A stretch of 64,000 nucleotides of DNA. Origin: Rhodobacteraceae bacterium HLUCCA12. Lineage in GTDB: Bacteria > Pseudomonadota > Alphaproteobacteria > Rhodobacterales > Rhodobacteraceae. Position 1 is the first letter of the stretch; every line of letters starts with the position of its first letter. Positions 1 through 12,691 of the stretch are shown in pieces. Location of the stretch: assembly GCA_001314715.1 (NCBI GenBank), contig LJSV01000002.1, positions 62,001 through 126,000 of the forward strand, in the 5' to 3' direction. Made by a program: the position numbers and the translations under genes. The notes under the pieces were generated by a model. The model searched no databases, had not been told where the DNA came from, and saw nothing but the letters and a program-made list of their open reading frames with translations.

Positions 1-1
1 G

Positions 2-322
2 ATGCAATGCGCCAGGGCGCATTGCTATCTGAGCGTGCCGTTCGTCCTGTCATGGTCGATGCTGGAAGCGATGAGCGCGGGCGCGCTGGTTGTGGGCTCG
101 CGCACCCCGCCGGTGGAAGAGCTGATCACCGACGGGGTGAACGGGCGGCTGGTGAATTTCTTCGACACCGCAGAACTGGCGGAAACGCTGGTCGATGCCC
201 TGGCCCGGCCGCTGGAGCATCGCCACCTGCGCGCGGCCGGGCGCGCGCATATCGTGGAGAACTACGACCTGCAAAGCCTGTGCCTGCCGCGCGCCGTCGA
301 TTTCGTCGAGGGCAGGATCTGA
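2..322 (+). CDS. Glycosyltransferase family 1-like, C-terminal part (truncated by window start)
   Basis: Open from the window edge; EAMSAGALVVGSRTPPVEELITDGVNGRLV is the typical GT-B C-terminal motif. Confidence 0.75.
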   Translation: MQCARAHCYLSVPFVLSWSMLEAMSAGALVVGSRTPPVEELITDGVNGRLVNFFDTAELAETLVDALARPLEHRHLRAAGRAHIVENYDLQSLCLPRAVDFVEGRI

Positions 323-430
323 CGACGGCAAAGGGGGCTCCCGCCCGTCGTCACGCGCGGGCTGGCGCCCGCACGTTCCTCCCGTTGGGCCGGGCCGCGA
401 CCCGGCGGGTCGCGGCGCAGCAGCGCAAGA

Positions 431-1207
431 TCACGCCTGCCGGCGCCGGGTGCCGGGGCTGCGCGGAATGCCGCCGATCATCGGCAGGCCGATCCCGGCT
501 GATGCCGCGTCGGGGTCGGGGCCGTCGATCAACAGGTCGGGCTGCACCAGGGCGGTCAGTTTTGCGCGGTCGGTGATGATCACGCGCATGCCGTCGATCT
601 TGACGCCGTCCTTTTCCAGCATCCGCAGGGTCCGAGACAGGTTTTCGGGCGTCATGCCGAGATAAGACGCCAGAAGCCGCTTTTCGACCGGCAGGATATA
701 GCTGACGACATCGCCCGCCAGGCGGGACTGGCGCAACAGATACGAGGCGACGCGCTCGCGCGAATTGCGCAGCTTCAGGCTTTTGGCGTTGCGCACCATG
801 GTGCGATAACAGGCGGCCAGTTCGTTGATCACCGAGACCGCGAAATCAGGATCACCGCGAAAGACCTGCCGCAGATCACCGGACGGAACAAGGATCAGGC
901 GCGATCGCTCCAGCGTGCGCGCCGACATCAGATAGGGCGCGTCCTTGATGCAGGCGGCAAGGATGAAGGTCGACACCGGATGCACCACCGCCATGGTGCA
1001 GTCGCGGTCGGACCAGCTGGCGAACAGCTCCACCGACCCTTCAAGCACGACATGCAGAAAATCGGCAGGATCGCCCTGGCGGATCAGTTCCAGCCCGGCC
1101 GGGAAATTCTGCGCATAGGACTTTTCCATCAGCGCTTCGAAATTCTCGTGCGCCATGGCGCGAAACAGGGGCAGCTGTCGGATTTCGGGCAGGTCTTCCT
1201 GACGCAT
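431..1207 (-). CDS. Crp/Fnr-family transcriptional regulator lacking an N-terminal Fe-S cysteine cluster (NarR/DNR-like)
   Basis: cNMP-binding-like domain plus Crp-type HTH (RERVASYLLRQ...LASYLGMTPENLSRTLRML); adjacent to the nar operon. Start chosen at MRQEDLP because the longer ORF reads through an FNR box. Confidence 0.85.
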   Translation of the reverse strand: MRQEDLPEIRQLPLFRAMAHENFEALMEKSYAQNFPAGLELIRQGDPADFLHVVLEGSVELFASWSDRDCTMAVVHPVSTFILAACIKDAPYLMSARTLERSRLILVPSGDLRQVFRGDPDFAVSVINELAACYRTMVRNAKSLKLRNSRERVASYLLRQSRLAGDVVSYILPVEKRLLASYLGMTPENLSRTLRMLEKDGVKIDGMRVIITDRAKLTALVQPDLLIDGPDPDAASAGIGLPMIGGIPRSPGTRRRQA

Positions 1208-1232
1208 GGGCGATACTCGCGCGATTCGGCAT

Positions 1233-1246
1233 TTGATTTTTATCAA
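1233..1246. promoter_or_regulatory. FNR/Crp-type box TTGATTTTTATCAA
   Basis: Perfect TTGAT-N4-ATCAA palindrome just upstream of the Crp/Fnr regulator start. Confidence 0.85.
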
Positions 1247-1367
1247 TCATATACCAGAAGTTTGCAATCTGTGCCTTGCGAAGGGTCAAGTTCATCGCGG
1301 TCAACCCTCAAGGCGATCATCCAAGAATTCGAATTCCTGTCGCTTTCTCGGCCCCGGCCGCGCCAGC

Positions 1368-1381
1368 TTGATCTGCGTCAA
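1368..1381. promoter_or_regulatory. FNR/NNR-type box TTGATCTGCGTCAA
   Basis: TTGAT-N4-GTCAA, about 75 nt upstream of the USP start that leads into the nar genes. Confidence 0.7.
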
Positions 1382-1456
1382 GTTTCCGTCAATCGGCCTG
1401 TGTCCCGGTGTCCGCAGGGAACCAGCCTTGCCCATGAAAGCCAACTGGGGACGCAG

Positions 1457-1930
1457 ATGGATGTGATGCTTGCCTATGACAATTCCCGCAATGCGCGGAT
1501 CGCGCTGAGTGCGGTGAAATCGCTTCTGGGGCCGCTGAAGCCCACGATCATCCTGATTACCGTCGTCGAGGATGTCGGCAGCGCCACCGCCGGTGCCGAC
1601 GATCTGTTCAACGACCAATTCGCCGAGCAGAAAGCCGGCGCCGAGGCCGCGGCGGCCGAACTGGCCGAATCCGGGTTCGAGGCGCATGTGCTGATCGCCG
1701 AGGGCGATGCGCGCAAGATGATCCTGCGCGCCATCGACGAGCGGCAGCCCGACCTTCTGGTCATGGCGCGTCACAGCCACAAGCCCGATCCGGGCCCCTT
1801 CAGCTTTCTCACACGCAAGCTCGATGCCCTGGTCGAAGAGTTCGACCACATGACCTTTGGCTCGGTCAGCGCCTTTCTGGCGCGTCGGGCGACCTGTCCG
1901 CTGCTGATCATTCCCACGCATGCGGATTGA
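1457..1930 (+). CDS. Universal stress protein (UspA family)
   Basis: MDVMLAYDNSRNARIALSAVKSL and terminal CPLLIIPTHAD; USP fold pattern. Confidence 0.85.
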   Translation: MDVMLAYDNSRNARIALSAVKSLLGPLKPTIILITVVEDVGSATAGADDLFNDQFAEQKAGAEAAAAELAESGFEAHVLIAEGDARKMILRAIDERQPDLLVMARHSHKPDPGPFSFLTRKLDALVEEFDHMTFGSVSAFLARRATCPLLIIPTHAD

Positions 1931-1971
1931 GACGTTTTTGAAGCAACGCCAACCCTATCGCAGGTTCGACA

Positions 1972-3615
1972 ATGCAGGTCAGTGACATCTTCCGCTTCCG
2001 AAATCAGGAGATCAAGGCGCTTCACCTGACGTGGATCGCGTTTTTCATCTGCTTCTATGTCTGGTTCAACATGGCGCCGCTGGCATCGTCGATGCTGCGT
2101 TCGGTCGACTGGCTGACGCGCGACGACATTCGGCTGTTCGCCATCGCCAACGTGGCGCTGACAATACCGGCGCGCATCATCGTCGGCATGGCGCTGGACC
2201 GGTTCGGGCCGCGGCGCGTATTCTCGGTGCTGATGGTCCTCATGGCCATTCCCACCTTTGTCTTTGCCTTCGGCGACACCCGCGAGGTGTTGTTCGTGTC
2301 GCGGCTGGTGTTGTCTTCGGTCGGGGCCAGTTTCGTGGTCGGGATCCACATGACGGCGTTGTGGTTCAAACCGCGCGACATCGGCTTTGCCGAAGGGTTC
2401 TATGCCGGATGGGGCAATTTCGGCTCGGCGGCGGCGGCGATGACGCTGCCGACCATCGCGCTGACGGTCTATGGCGGCGACGAGGGCTGGCGCTGGGCGA
2501 TCGCCACGTCAGGCGTGGTCATGGCGGTCTATGGCGTGTTCTACTGGTTCGCCATCACCGACGGGGCAACCCGCGACACCCACAAGAAACCCCGCAAGGC
2601 GGCCGCGCTGGAAGTGTCGAGCTGGCGCGACCTCGTGCTTTTGTGCCTGTTCATCGTGCCGATGGTCGGGGTGCTGTCGATCGTCGTCTATCGGCTACAA
2701 CTTGCGGGGTATGTCGATGGTCTGACGGCGGCGATCTGTTACGGGGCGATCGCCGTGGTCGTGGCGTATCAGATCGCCATGGCGATCCGCGTCAATCGCC
2801 CGATCCTGGCCCGCGGCGTGCCCGAGGATGACCGCTATCCGTTCAAGTCGGTTGCCGCGCTCAACATCACCTATTTCGCCAATTTCGGGGCCGAACTGGC
2901 GGTGGTGTCGATGCTGCCCATGTTTTTCGAGGAGACATGGGGCCTCAACGCCGCCGCCGCCGGCCTGATCGCCGCCTCCTTTGCCTTCGTCAACCTGTTC
3001 GCGCGGCCGATGGGCGGGCTTGTGTCGGATCGCTTTGGCAACCGCCGGTTCGTCATGCTGGCCTATATGTTCGGCATCGGTGTCGGTTTTGTCCTGATGG
3101 GTCTGCTGAATTCCAACTGGCCGCTGATCGTCGCCATCGGTTTTACCATCGCCTGCTCGTTCTTCGTGCAGGGCGCCGAGGGCGCGACCTTCGGGATCAT
3201 TCCGTCGATCAAGCGGCGCGTGACCGGACAGATCTCGGGCATGGCGGGCGCATACGGGAACGTGGGTGCGGTGGTGTATCTGTTCGTCTTCATGTTCGTG
3301 ACCCCGTCGCAGTTCTTTTTCATCATCGCGGCAGGTGCCTTTGTCAGCTGGCTTGTGTGCCTGTTCTGGCTCAAGGAACCCGAGGGCGGATTCGGCGACG
3401 AATATGTCATCTCGTCGGTGGATCGCGCGATCGCGCGCGAAGGCCAGCTCAGACGTCAGGCCGAGACTGCGATTGCAGCACTCTTCGCGGGCTCCGAAAA
3501 GGTCGAATTGTCCGAGCGCGGCACCGGCCTGACGCTGACCGCGCGATTCAAGTCGCTGGACGATCTGCGCGCATCGCTTGCCGCGCTCAGTCCGCCACCC
3601 GTCGAAGCCAAGTGA
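1972..3615 (+). CDS. narK: NarK-type MFS nitrate/nitrite transporter, with C-terminal soluble extension
   Basis: 12-TM MFS protein, NarK-like FGNRR/SDRFG motifs, directly upstream of a second NarK and narG. Confidence 0.85.
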   Translation: MQVSDIFRFRNQEIKALHLTWIAFFICFYVWFNMAPLASSMLRSVDWLTRDDIRLFAIANVALTIPARIIVGMALDRFGPRRVFSVLMVLMAIPTFVFAFGDTREVLFVSRLVLSSVGASFVVGIHMTALWFKPRDIGFAEGFYAGWGNFGSAAAAMTLPTIALTVYGGDEGWRWAIATSGVVMAVYGVFYWFAITDGATRDTHKKPRKAAALEVSSWRDLVLLCLFIVPMVGVLSIVVYRLQLAGYVDGLTAAICYGAIAVVVAYQIAMAIRVNRPILARGVPEDDRYPFKSVAALNITYFANFGAELAVVSMLPMFFEETWGLNAAAAGLIAASFAFVNLFARPMGGLVSDRFGNRRFVMLAYMFGIGVGFVLMGLLNSNWPLIVAIGFTIACSFFVQGAEGATFGIIPSIKRRVTGQISGMAGAYGNVGAVVYLFVFMFVTPSQFFFIIAAGAFVSWLVCLFWLKEPEGGFGDEYVISSVDRAIAREGQLRRQAETAIAALFAGSEKVELSERGTGLTLTARFKSLDDLRASLAALSPPPVEAK

Positions 3616-3667
3616 CCTCAGGGCGATAGCGTTCGCGCGCGCCCGAACAACGCAAGGAAATCATTCG

Positions 3668-5029
3668 ATGACCGCAGAAAACACAAACGCAGTTTCGGCC
3701 AAGGGAAGCTGGCTGAACCGATGGGAACCCGAAGACGGTGCATTCTGGTCACAAGGCGGCGCACGCCAGGCCTGGTTGACGCTGATCCTGACGACCGCGG
3801 CCCTGACCATGGCCTTCATCACCTGGTTTCTGGTGTCAGCCCTGGTCGTCCGCCTGCCGCAGATCGGCTTTCAGATCAGCGGCAGCCAGCTTTTCTGGCT
3901 GGCGGCCATGCCGGGGCTGGCAGGGGGCACGTTGCGGCTGATCCATATGTTCCTGGTGCCGATCTATGGCACGCGGCATGTGGTAAGTCTGTCAACGCTG
4001 TCGTTGCTTATCCCGCTGGTGGGCTGGTTCTATGCGGTGCAAGACCCCACGACACCCTATTGGGTGCTGATGGTGCTGGCCTTTCTGGCCGGGCTGGGCG
4101 GGGGGAATTTCAGCTCGTTCATGCCCTCGACCTCGATGTTCTTTCCAAAACGCCTGCAAGGCACGGCGCTGGCGATCCAGGCCGGGATCGGCAATTTCGG
4201 GGTGTCGGTCGTGCAGTTCGTCACGCCCTGGGTGATCGGCTTTGCGCTGATCGGTGGCATGGCCTGGGTCGGCGAGCCGCAAACCATGGTGCGCGGCGGA
4301 GTGGAAAGCCAGATCTACCTGCAGAACGCCCCGCTGGTGATGATCCCGTTCGTTGCCGTCTTCGGCATCACAGCCTGGATCTTTCTGCGATCGGTGCCGA
4401 TCACGGCGAATTTCTCGGAACAGTTCGACATCTTTCGCTCGGGCCACACCTGGGCGCAGACCTCGCTCTATATCATGACCTTCGGCGGGTTCTCGGGTCT
4501 TGCGGCAACCTTTCCGCTGCTCATCCGCGAGGTCTATGGCAGTTTCGAGGGCGCACCCGATCCGCTGGCCTGGGCCTTCTGGGGGCCGCTGGTGGGGTCG
4601 GCCAGCCGGGTGCTTGCCGGGCCGATCTCGGACCGGTTCGGTGGTGCGCGCGTGACCCACTGGGCGGGCCTGGGGATGCTGGTGTCGGCGTTTCTGGTCA
4701 CGCTGACGGTCAGTCCGACCTCGCTTGACAGCTTCTGGTTGTTCGTCGCGGCGATGCTGGCGCTGTTCTTCTTTGCCGGGGTTGGCAATGCCTCGACCTT
4801 CAAGCAGATGCCGATGCTGTTCGCACCGCGTCAGGCAGGCGGGGTTATCGGCTTCACGGCGGCGATCGCGGCCTATGGGCCCTTCATTTTCGGCATGCTT
4901 TTCGCCTGGTCGTTTGCGGCCTGGCAGTCCGCCGCGCCGGTCTTCTACGGGCTGATCGTGTTCTTTGCCGTCAACGTGGCGCTGAACTGGGCGCTCTATG
5001 CCCGCAAGAACGCCCCCTTCCCCTGTTGA
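3668..5029 (+). CDS. narK: NarK-type MFS nitrate/nitrite transporter (second paralogue)
   Basis: MFS motifs (GLGGGNFSSFMPSTSMFFPKRLQGTALAIQAGIGNFGVS is the nitrate signature region); directly upstream of narG. Confidence 0.9.
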   Translation: MTAENTNAVSAKGSWLNRWEPEDGAFWSQGGARQAWLTLILTTAALTMAFITWFLVSALVVRLPQIGFQISGSQLFWLAAMPGLAGGTLRLIHMFLVPIYGTRHVVSLSTLSLLIPLVGWFYAVQDPTTPYWVLMVLAFLAGLGGGNFSSFMPSTSMFFPKRLQGTALAIQAGIGNFGVSVVQFVTPWVIGFALIGGMAWVGEPQTMVRGGVESQIYLQNAPLVMIPFVAVFGITAWIFLRSVPITANFSEQFDIFRSGHTWAQTSLYIMTFGGFSGLAATFPLLIREVYGSFEGAPDPLAWAFWGPLVGSASRVLAGPISDRFGGARVTHWAGLGMLVSAFLVTLTVSPTSLDSFWLFVAAMLALFFFAGVGNASTFKQMPMLFAPRQAGGVIGFTAAIAAYGPFIFGMLFAWSFAAWQSAAPVFYGLIVFFAVNVALNWALYARKNAPFPC

Positions 5030-5090
5030 GTCTTTCGGCGAGACCGCGCCCGGCGCGGCCTCGCCCAACCCACCCAAATCGGAGAGAGCG

Positions 5091-8000
5091 ATGAGCCATC
5101 TTCTAGACCGTCTGAACTTTCTCAAGAGCCTGCGCAAGGACAGCTTTGCCGGCGGGCACGGGCAGACCACCGTCGAAAGCCGCGCCTGGGAGGACACGTA
5201 TCGCGGGCGCTGGCGGCATGACAAGATCGTGCGCTCGACCCACGGGGTGAACTGCACCGGATCGTGCAGCTGGAAGATCTATGTCAAGTCGGGGATCGTC
5301 ACCTGGGAAACCCAGCAGACCGATTACCCGCGCACCCGCCCCGACCTGCCGAACCATGAACCGCGCGGCTGTGCCCGCGGTGCCAGCTATTCCTGGTATC
5401 TCTATTCTGCCAACCGCGTGAAGACGCCCCTGGTGCGCGGGCGCCTGCTGAAGCTGTGGCGCGAGAAGCGCAAGACCTTGAGCCCGATCAAGGCCTGGGA
5501 GGCCATTCAGACCGACCCGGCCGCGCGCGCAAGCTATACCCGCAAGCGCGGCTCGGGCGGGTTCGTGCGCGCAAGCTGGGACGAGGTGACGGAAATCACC
5601 GCCGCCGCCAACGCCTGGACCGCGCGCAAATACGGGCCCGACCGGGTGTTTGGCTTCTCGCCGATCCCGGCGATGTCGATGGTCTCCTATGCCGCCGGGT
5701 CGCGCTACCTGTCGCTTCTGGGTGGCACCTGCATGTCGTTCTACGACTGGTATTGCGACCTGCCGCCCGCCTCGCCGATGACCTGGGGCGAACAGACCGA
5801 CGTGCCCGAAAGCGCCGATTGGTACAACGCGGGCTATCTGCTGCTTTGGGGGTCGAATGTGCCGCAGACGCGCACGCCCGATGCGCATTTCTATACCGAG
5901 GCGCGCTATCGCGGCGCCAAGTCCGCCGTCATCTGCCCCGACTATTCCGAGGCCGCGAAATTCGGCGATGTGTGGCTCAACGCCAAGCAAGGCACCGATG
6001 CGGCGCTGGGCATGGCCTTTGGTCATGTGATCTTGCGCGAGTTCCACCTCGACCGGCAGGTGCCCTATTTCGAGGATTACTGCCGCAAGTATTCCGACAT
6101 GCCGATGCTGGTGAAGCTTGAGGACAAGGACGGCGTTCTGGTCCCCGGACGGCAATTGCGCGCGGCCGATTTCGACGATGCGCTGGGCCAGTCGAACAAC
6201 CCGGAATGGAAAACCGTCACCATCGACGAGGCAACCGGCGAGATCGTGGTGCCCAACGGATCGATCGGGTTTCGCTGGGGCGAGCAGGGCCGCTGGAATC
6301 TTGAGGAAAGATCGGGCGAGGCCGACATCCGCCCCAAGCTGAGCCTGATCCTGGACACCGACCACGACGCGGTCGCCGAGGTTGCGTTTCCCTGGTTCGG
6401 CGGCGCCGCCACCAACGGCTGGGAGGTCGATCGCCGCGACGCCACGCTGGTGCGCAACGTCCCTGTCAGGAAACTGAAACTGGCCGACGGGCAGGAAGCC
6501 CTGGTCACCACGGTCTTTGACCTTTTGTGCGCCAATTACAGTCTGGACCGGGGGCTGGGCGGGGCGAACGTCGCAAACAACTATGACGCCGATGTGCCGT
6601 TCACGCCCGCATGGGCCGAGCGCATCACCGGGGTCAGCCGCGACAAGATCATTCACGTCGCGCGGGAATTCGCCACCAATGCCGAAAAGACCAATGGCAA
6701 GTCCATGGTCATCATCGGCGCGGCGATGAACCACTGGTATCACATGGACATGAACTACCGTGCCGTCATCAACATGTTGGTGATGTGCGGATGCGTCGGC
6801 CAGTCGGGCGGCGGCTGGGCGCATTACGTGGGGCAGGAAAAGTTGCGCCCGCAGACCGGCTGGACGGCGCTGGCCTTTGCGCTGGACTGGGCCCGCCCGC
6901 CGCGGCACATGAACTCGACGAGCGCCTGGTACGCCCATACCAACCAGTGGCGTTATGAAACCGTGACGGCGAAAGAAATTCTTTCCCCCACTGCGCCGGC
7001 GGGTGATTGGGAAGACCTGAGCCTGATCGATTTCAACATCCGTGCCGAGCGGATGGGCTGGTTGCCCTCGGCGCCGCAGCTGAAGACCAACCCGCTTGAG
7101 GTGGGAAGGGCGGCAAAAGCGGCGGGCAGAGAGATCAAGGATTACGTCGCCGAGGCGCTGAAATCCGGCTCTCTGGAAATGTCCTGCCAGGATCCGGATG
7201 CGCCCGAAAACTGGCCGCGCAACCTGTTCGTCTGGCGCTCGAACCTGCTGGGTTCCTCGGGCAAGGGGCATGAGTATTTCCTCAAGCACCTTCTGGGCAC
7301 CGATCACGGGGTGCAGGGCAAGGATCTGGGTGAGGAAGGCCGCCAGAAACCCATCGAGGCCAAGTGGCATGACCGGGCGCCCGAGGGCAAACTGGACCTG
7401 CTGGTCACCATCGACTTTCGGATGTCAACCACGGCCGTTTACTCGGACATCGTGCTGCCGACGGCAAGCTGGTATGAAAAGGATGACCTCAACACGTCGG
7501 ACATGCACCCGTTCATCCACCCGCTTCAGGCGGCGGTGGACCCGGCCTATGAGTCGAAAACCGATTGGGAGATCTTCAAGGCGATCGCCAGCAAGTTTTC
7601 CGAGGTTGCGCCCGAAATTCTGGGCGTCGAAACCGACGTGGTGCAGTTGCCCCTCCAGCACGACAGCGCGATGGAGATCGCCCAGCCCGAGGTGCGCGAC
7701 TGGAAACAGGGCGAATGCGACCTGATCCCCGGCACGACTGCCCCGGCCTATATCGCGGTCGAGCGTGATTATCCCAACCTCTACAAGCGGTTCACCGCGC
7801 TGGGCCCGCTGATGGAAAAGATCGGCAATGGCGGCAAGGGCATTGCCTGGGACACCGAGGCCGAGGTGCAGCACCTCAAGGCGCTCAACGGGACGGTCAG
7901 CGAGGATGGCCCGACCAAGGGGCTGGCCCGGATCAACACGGCGATCGACGCGGCCGAGGTTGTTCTGATGCTTGCGCCCGAAACCAACGGCGAGGTTGCC

Positions 8001-8836
8001 GTCAAGGCCTGGCATGCGCTGGAAAGGGCGACCGGGCGTGAGCATGCACACCTGGCCGAGGTCAAGCACGATGAGAAGATCCGCTTTCGCGACATCGCCG
8101 CGCAACCGCGCAAGATCATCTCGTCGCCCACCTGGTCAGGGATCGAAAGCGAAGAGGTCTGCTATAACGCCGGCTGGACCAATGTGCATGAGTTGATCCC
8201 CTGGCGCACGCTGTCGGGGCGCCAACAGCTGTATCAAGATCACGCGTGGATGCGGGCCTTTGGCGAATTCTTCGTCACCTGGCGTCCGCCGGTGGACCTC
8301 AAGACAATCGGCGCGGATGCGACCGACGCCCTCAAGGATGGTGAAAAGCATGTCGTGCTGAACTTCATCACGCCGCACCAGAAATGGGGCATCCATTCGA
8401 CCTATTCCGACAACCTGCTGATGCTGACGCTCAATCGTGGGGGGCCGGTGGTGTGGCTCAGCGAGACTGACGCGAAAACGGCCGGGATCGTCGATAACGA
8501 CTGGGTCGAGGTGTTCAATACCAACGGTGCGATCGTTGCGCGCGCGGTGGTCAGCCAACGCATGAAGGATGGCACGATGTTCATGTATCACGCGCAGGAA
8601 AAGATCGTGAACACGCCGGGCAGTCAGATCACCGGCAAGCGTGGCGGCATCCACAATTCGGTTACGCGGACGGTCCCGAAACCCACCCATATGATCGGCG
8701 GCTATGCGCAGCAATGCTACGGCTTCAACTACTATGGCACCGTGGGCGCGAACCGTGACGAGTTCGTGATCGTGCGCAAGATGGACAAGGTCGACTGGCT
8801 CGACCGTCCCGCAACCCAAACTTCGGAGGCAGCGGA

Positions 8837-8840
<4 letters not shown>
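5091..8840 (+). CDS. narG: Respiratory nitrate reductase alpha subunit
   Basis: HGVNCTGSCSWKIYVKSGIVTWETQQTDYP and NHEPRGCARGASYSWYLYS; about 1249 aa. Confidence 0.98.
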
Positions 8841-10353
<1,513 letters not shown>

Positions 10354-10357
<4 letters not shown>

Positions 10358-11058
10358 AGACCTTTCGCGCACTTTCCGCACTTCTGTGCTATCCGTCGCT
10401 CGACCTTCAGGCTGCGATCCCCGCGATCCGCGATATCCTGGGCGAAGGGGTCGTCCCATCAAGCCATCTGAGCGGGCTCGATGTCTTGCTTAACGAGCTT
10501 GAAAGCCGCGATATCTACGATCTTCAGGAACGCTATGTCCTGTTGTTCGACCGCTCGCGCACGCTCAGCCTGAACCTTTTCGAACATATCCACGGCGAAA
10601 GCCGCGACCGAGGCGGCGCCATGGTGGATCTGCTGGAGACCTATCGCGCCGGCGGGTTCGACCTGGTCGGGCCGGAATTGCCGGATCATCTGCCGGTGCT
10701 GCTGGAATTCCTGTCCACCCGCCCGCTGGACGAGGCGCGCGCGATCCTGGCCGATGCCGGGCATATCCTGGTCGCGCTGGGCGAACGGCTGAAACGGCGC
10801 GATTCCAGCTATGCGCCGGTGCTTGCCGCCCTTGTGGCAATCGCCGAGGCGACACCGGCCAGCGACGCGGCGCAGGCCCTGTTGTCCGAGGTGGACGACG
10901 ACCCCGAAGACCTTGCCGCGCTCGATGCGGTCTGGGAAGAGGCGCAGGTCACCTTTGGCCCCGATCCGAATGCCGGCTGCCCGGTCGGCCGCGACATCCT
11001 TGCCCGTATGGACATGCCCCCCGCCCGTGCCGCCAACCCGGCACCGGCCGCCAAGTGA
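10354..11058 (+). CDS. narJ: Nitrate reductase molybdenum cofactor assembly chaperone
   Basis: LLVPS-type NarJ (MKTFRALSALLCYPS..., LFEHIHGESRDRG); overlaps the narH stop. Confidence 0.95.
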
Positions 11059-11070
11059 CAGGAGGCTGAA

Positions 11071-11763
11071 ATGCACGACTTCGTTTTCGGGATCTTCCCC
11101 TATATTGCGCTTACGGTGATGATCCTCGGTTCGATCGCACGATATGAACGCGATCCGTTCACCTGGAAATCCAAATCCAGCCAGTTGCTGCGCAAGCGCC
11201 AGTTCGTGGTCGGATCGGTGCTGTTTCATGTCGGCGTGCTGATCATCTTTTTCGGCCATGCCGCCGGCTTGCTGCTGCCTGCCGGGGTGTTTTATGCGCT
11301 GGGCATCACCAGCGGGGCGAAACAGATCCTTGCGGTCAGTGTCGGCGGGCTGGCGGGGATCATGGCTCTTGTCGGTGGACTGATCCTGCTCAACCGTCGC
11401 CTGAACGATCCGCGCATTCGCGCCAATTCCAGCTTTGGCGACACGGCGATCCTGATCCTGCTGGTGGCCCAACTGGTTTTGGGGCTGGGCACGATCATTC
11501 CGACGCTGGGCCATCTGGACGGGTCCGAGATGCTCAAGTTCATGGCCTGGGCGCAGGGGATCGTCTATTTCCGCGCGGGCGCGGCGGCGCATATCGCGGA
11601 TGTCAGCTGGATCTTCAAGACCCACATCTTTCTGGGCTTGCTGATCTTTCTGGTGTTTCCCTTCACCCGGCTGGTCCATATCGTCTCGGCGCCCGTGCGC
11701 TATCTGTGGCGCCCCGGCTATCAGATCGTGCGCAGCCGCAAGCGCGGCCATCCGGCGGAGTAG
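11071..11763 (+). CDS. narI: Respiratory nitrate reductase gamma subunit
   Basis: FGIFPYIALTVMILGSIARYERDPFTWKSKSSQLL; 5 TM helices. Confidence 0.97.
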   Translation: MHDFVFGIFPYIALTVMILGSIARYERDPFTWKSKSSQLLRKRQFVVGSVLFHVGVLIIFFGHAAGLLLPAGVFYALGITSGAKQILAVSVGGLAGIMALVGGLILLNRRLNDPRIRANSSFGDTAILILLVAQLVLGLGTIIPTLGHLDGSEMLKFMAWAQGIVYFRAGAAAHIADVSWIFKTHIFLGLLIFLVFPFTRLVHIVSAPVRYLWRPGYQIVRSRKRGHPAE

Positions 11764-11768
11764 GGACC

Positions 11769-12554
11769 ATGGAACCGCTCTTGCCCGATGTCACCGTGAA
11801 CGGAACCCGTATCAGCGCCGAACGCATCGCCGCCGAGGCCCAGAACCACCCCGCCCCGAAGGGAAAGCCGGGGCAGGCGTGGAAGTCCGCGGCGCGGGCG
11901 CTGGCCATGCGCGAGCTGCTGTTGCAGGCGGCGCGTGAACGGGGGCTCATGCCCGAACCGGTCGAGATTGCGCCGGGACAGGTCGAAACCCCGGACGAGG
12001 CGCTGGTGCGTCAACTGCTGGATGCGGCGGTCACGCCGCGCCCTGTCGAAGAGGGCAAATTGCGCGCGCATTATGACGCCGATCCGGGCCGGTACCGGGC
12101 CCCCTGCCTTTATGAGGCGGCGCATATCCTGATCCCGGTCGATCCCGCCGCGCCCGATCAAGCCTTTGAAACCGCGCAGGCGCTTTGTGCCGAACTGGCG
12201 CGCGACCCGGCGCGGTTTGCGGCGCTGGCACGTCAGCACAGCGCCTGTTCATCGCGCGAGAATGGCGGGCTGTTGGGTCAGGTCGCATCGGGCGATACCG
12301 TGCCTGAATTCGAAGCCGCACTGAGCGCGATGCGGGTTGGCGCCGTCACCGAAGACCCCGTCAGAACCCGCTATGGCTTTCATGTGATCCGGCTCGATGC
12401 CCGCGCCGAGGGCGCTGTGCTGCCGTTCGAGGCGGTCTTGCCGCGTTTGCGCGAGGCGGCGGAAAAGGCCGCCTGGCTGCAAGCGGCGCGCGATTTCGGC
12501 GTGGCGCTGGCGGCTGAAGCCTCGGTCACGGGCGTGCGACTGGCTGTTGTCTGA
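11769..12554 (+). CDS. Parvulin-type peptidyl-prolyl cis-trans isomerase (PpiC domain)
   Basis: HILIPVDP...LARQHSACSSRENGGLLGQVASGDTVPEFE...VRTRYGFHVIRLD. Confidence 0.9.
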   Translation: MEPLLPDVTVNGTRISAERIAAEAQNHPAPKGKPGQAWKSAARALAMRELLLQAARERGLMPEPVEIAPGQVETPDEALVRQLLDAAVTPRPVEEGKLRAHYDADPGRYRAPCLYEAAHILIPVDPAAPDQAFETAQALCAELARDPARFAALARQHSACSSRENGGLLGQVASGDTVPEFEAALSAMRVGAVTEDPVRTRYGFHVIRLDARAEGAVLPFEAVLPRLREAAEKAAWLQAARDFGVALAAEASVTGVRLAVV

Positions 12555-12691
12555 AGGGAAACGCGCATGGGCACGGATAACATGGCTGGGCACGCGTTCC
12601 GCGATTGCCGGAACCCGCAGCGCGTTTCAGTCCTTGCGAACGCCGTTTTCCTGCCGTCGCGGGGGCGGATGACATCCGAAGGAGACCTGGG

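Noticed and set aside
1208-1246. N-terminal 13-aa extension of the Crp/Fnr regulator ORF (MIKIKCRIARVSP)
   Set aside because: It is encoded across the perfect FNR box at 1233-1246; the ATG at 1207 is the more plausible start.
5103-7370. 755-aa minus-strand ORF inside narG
   Set aside because: Antisense shadow ORF of a high-GC gene; low-complexity Arg/Gly/Pro-rich translation with no recognisable domain, while narG is unambiguous.
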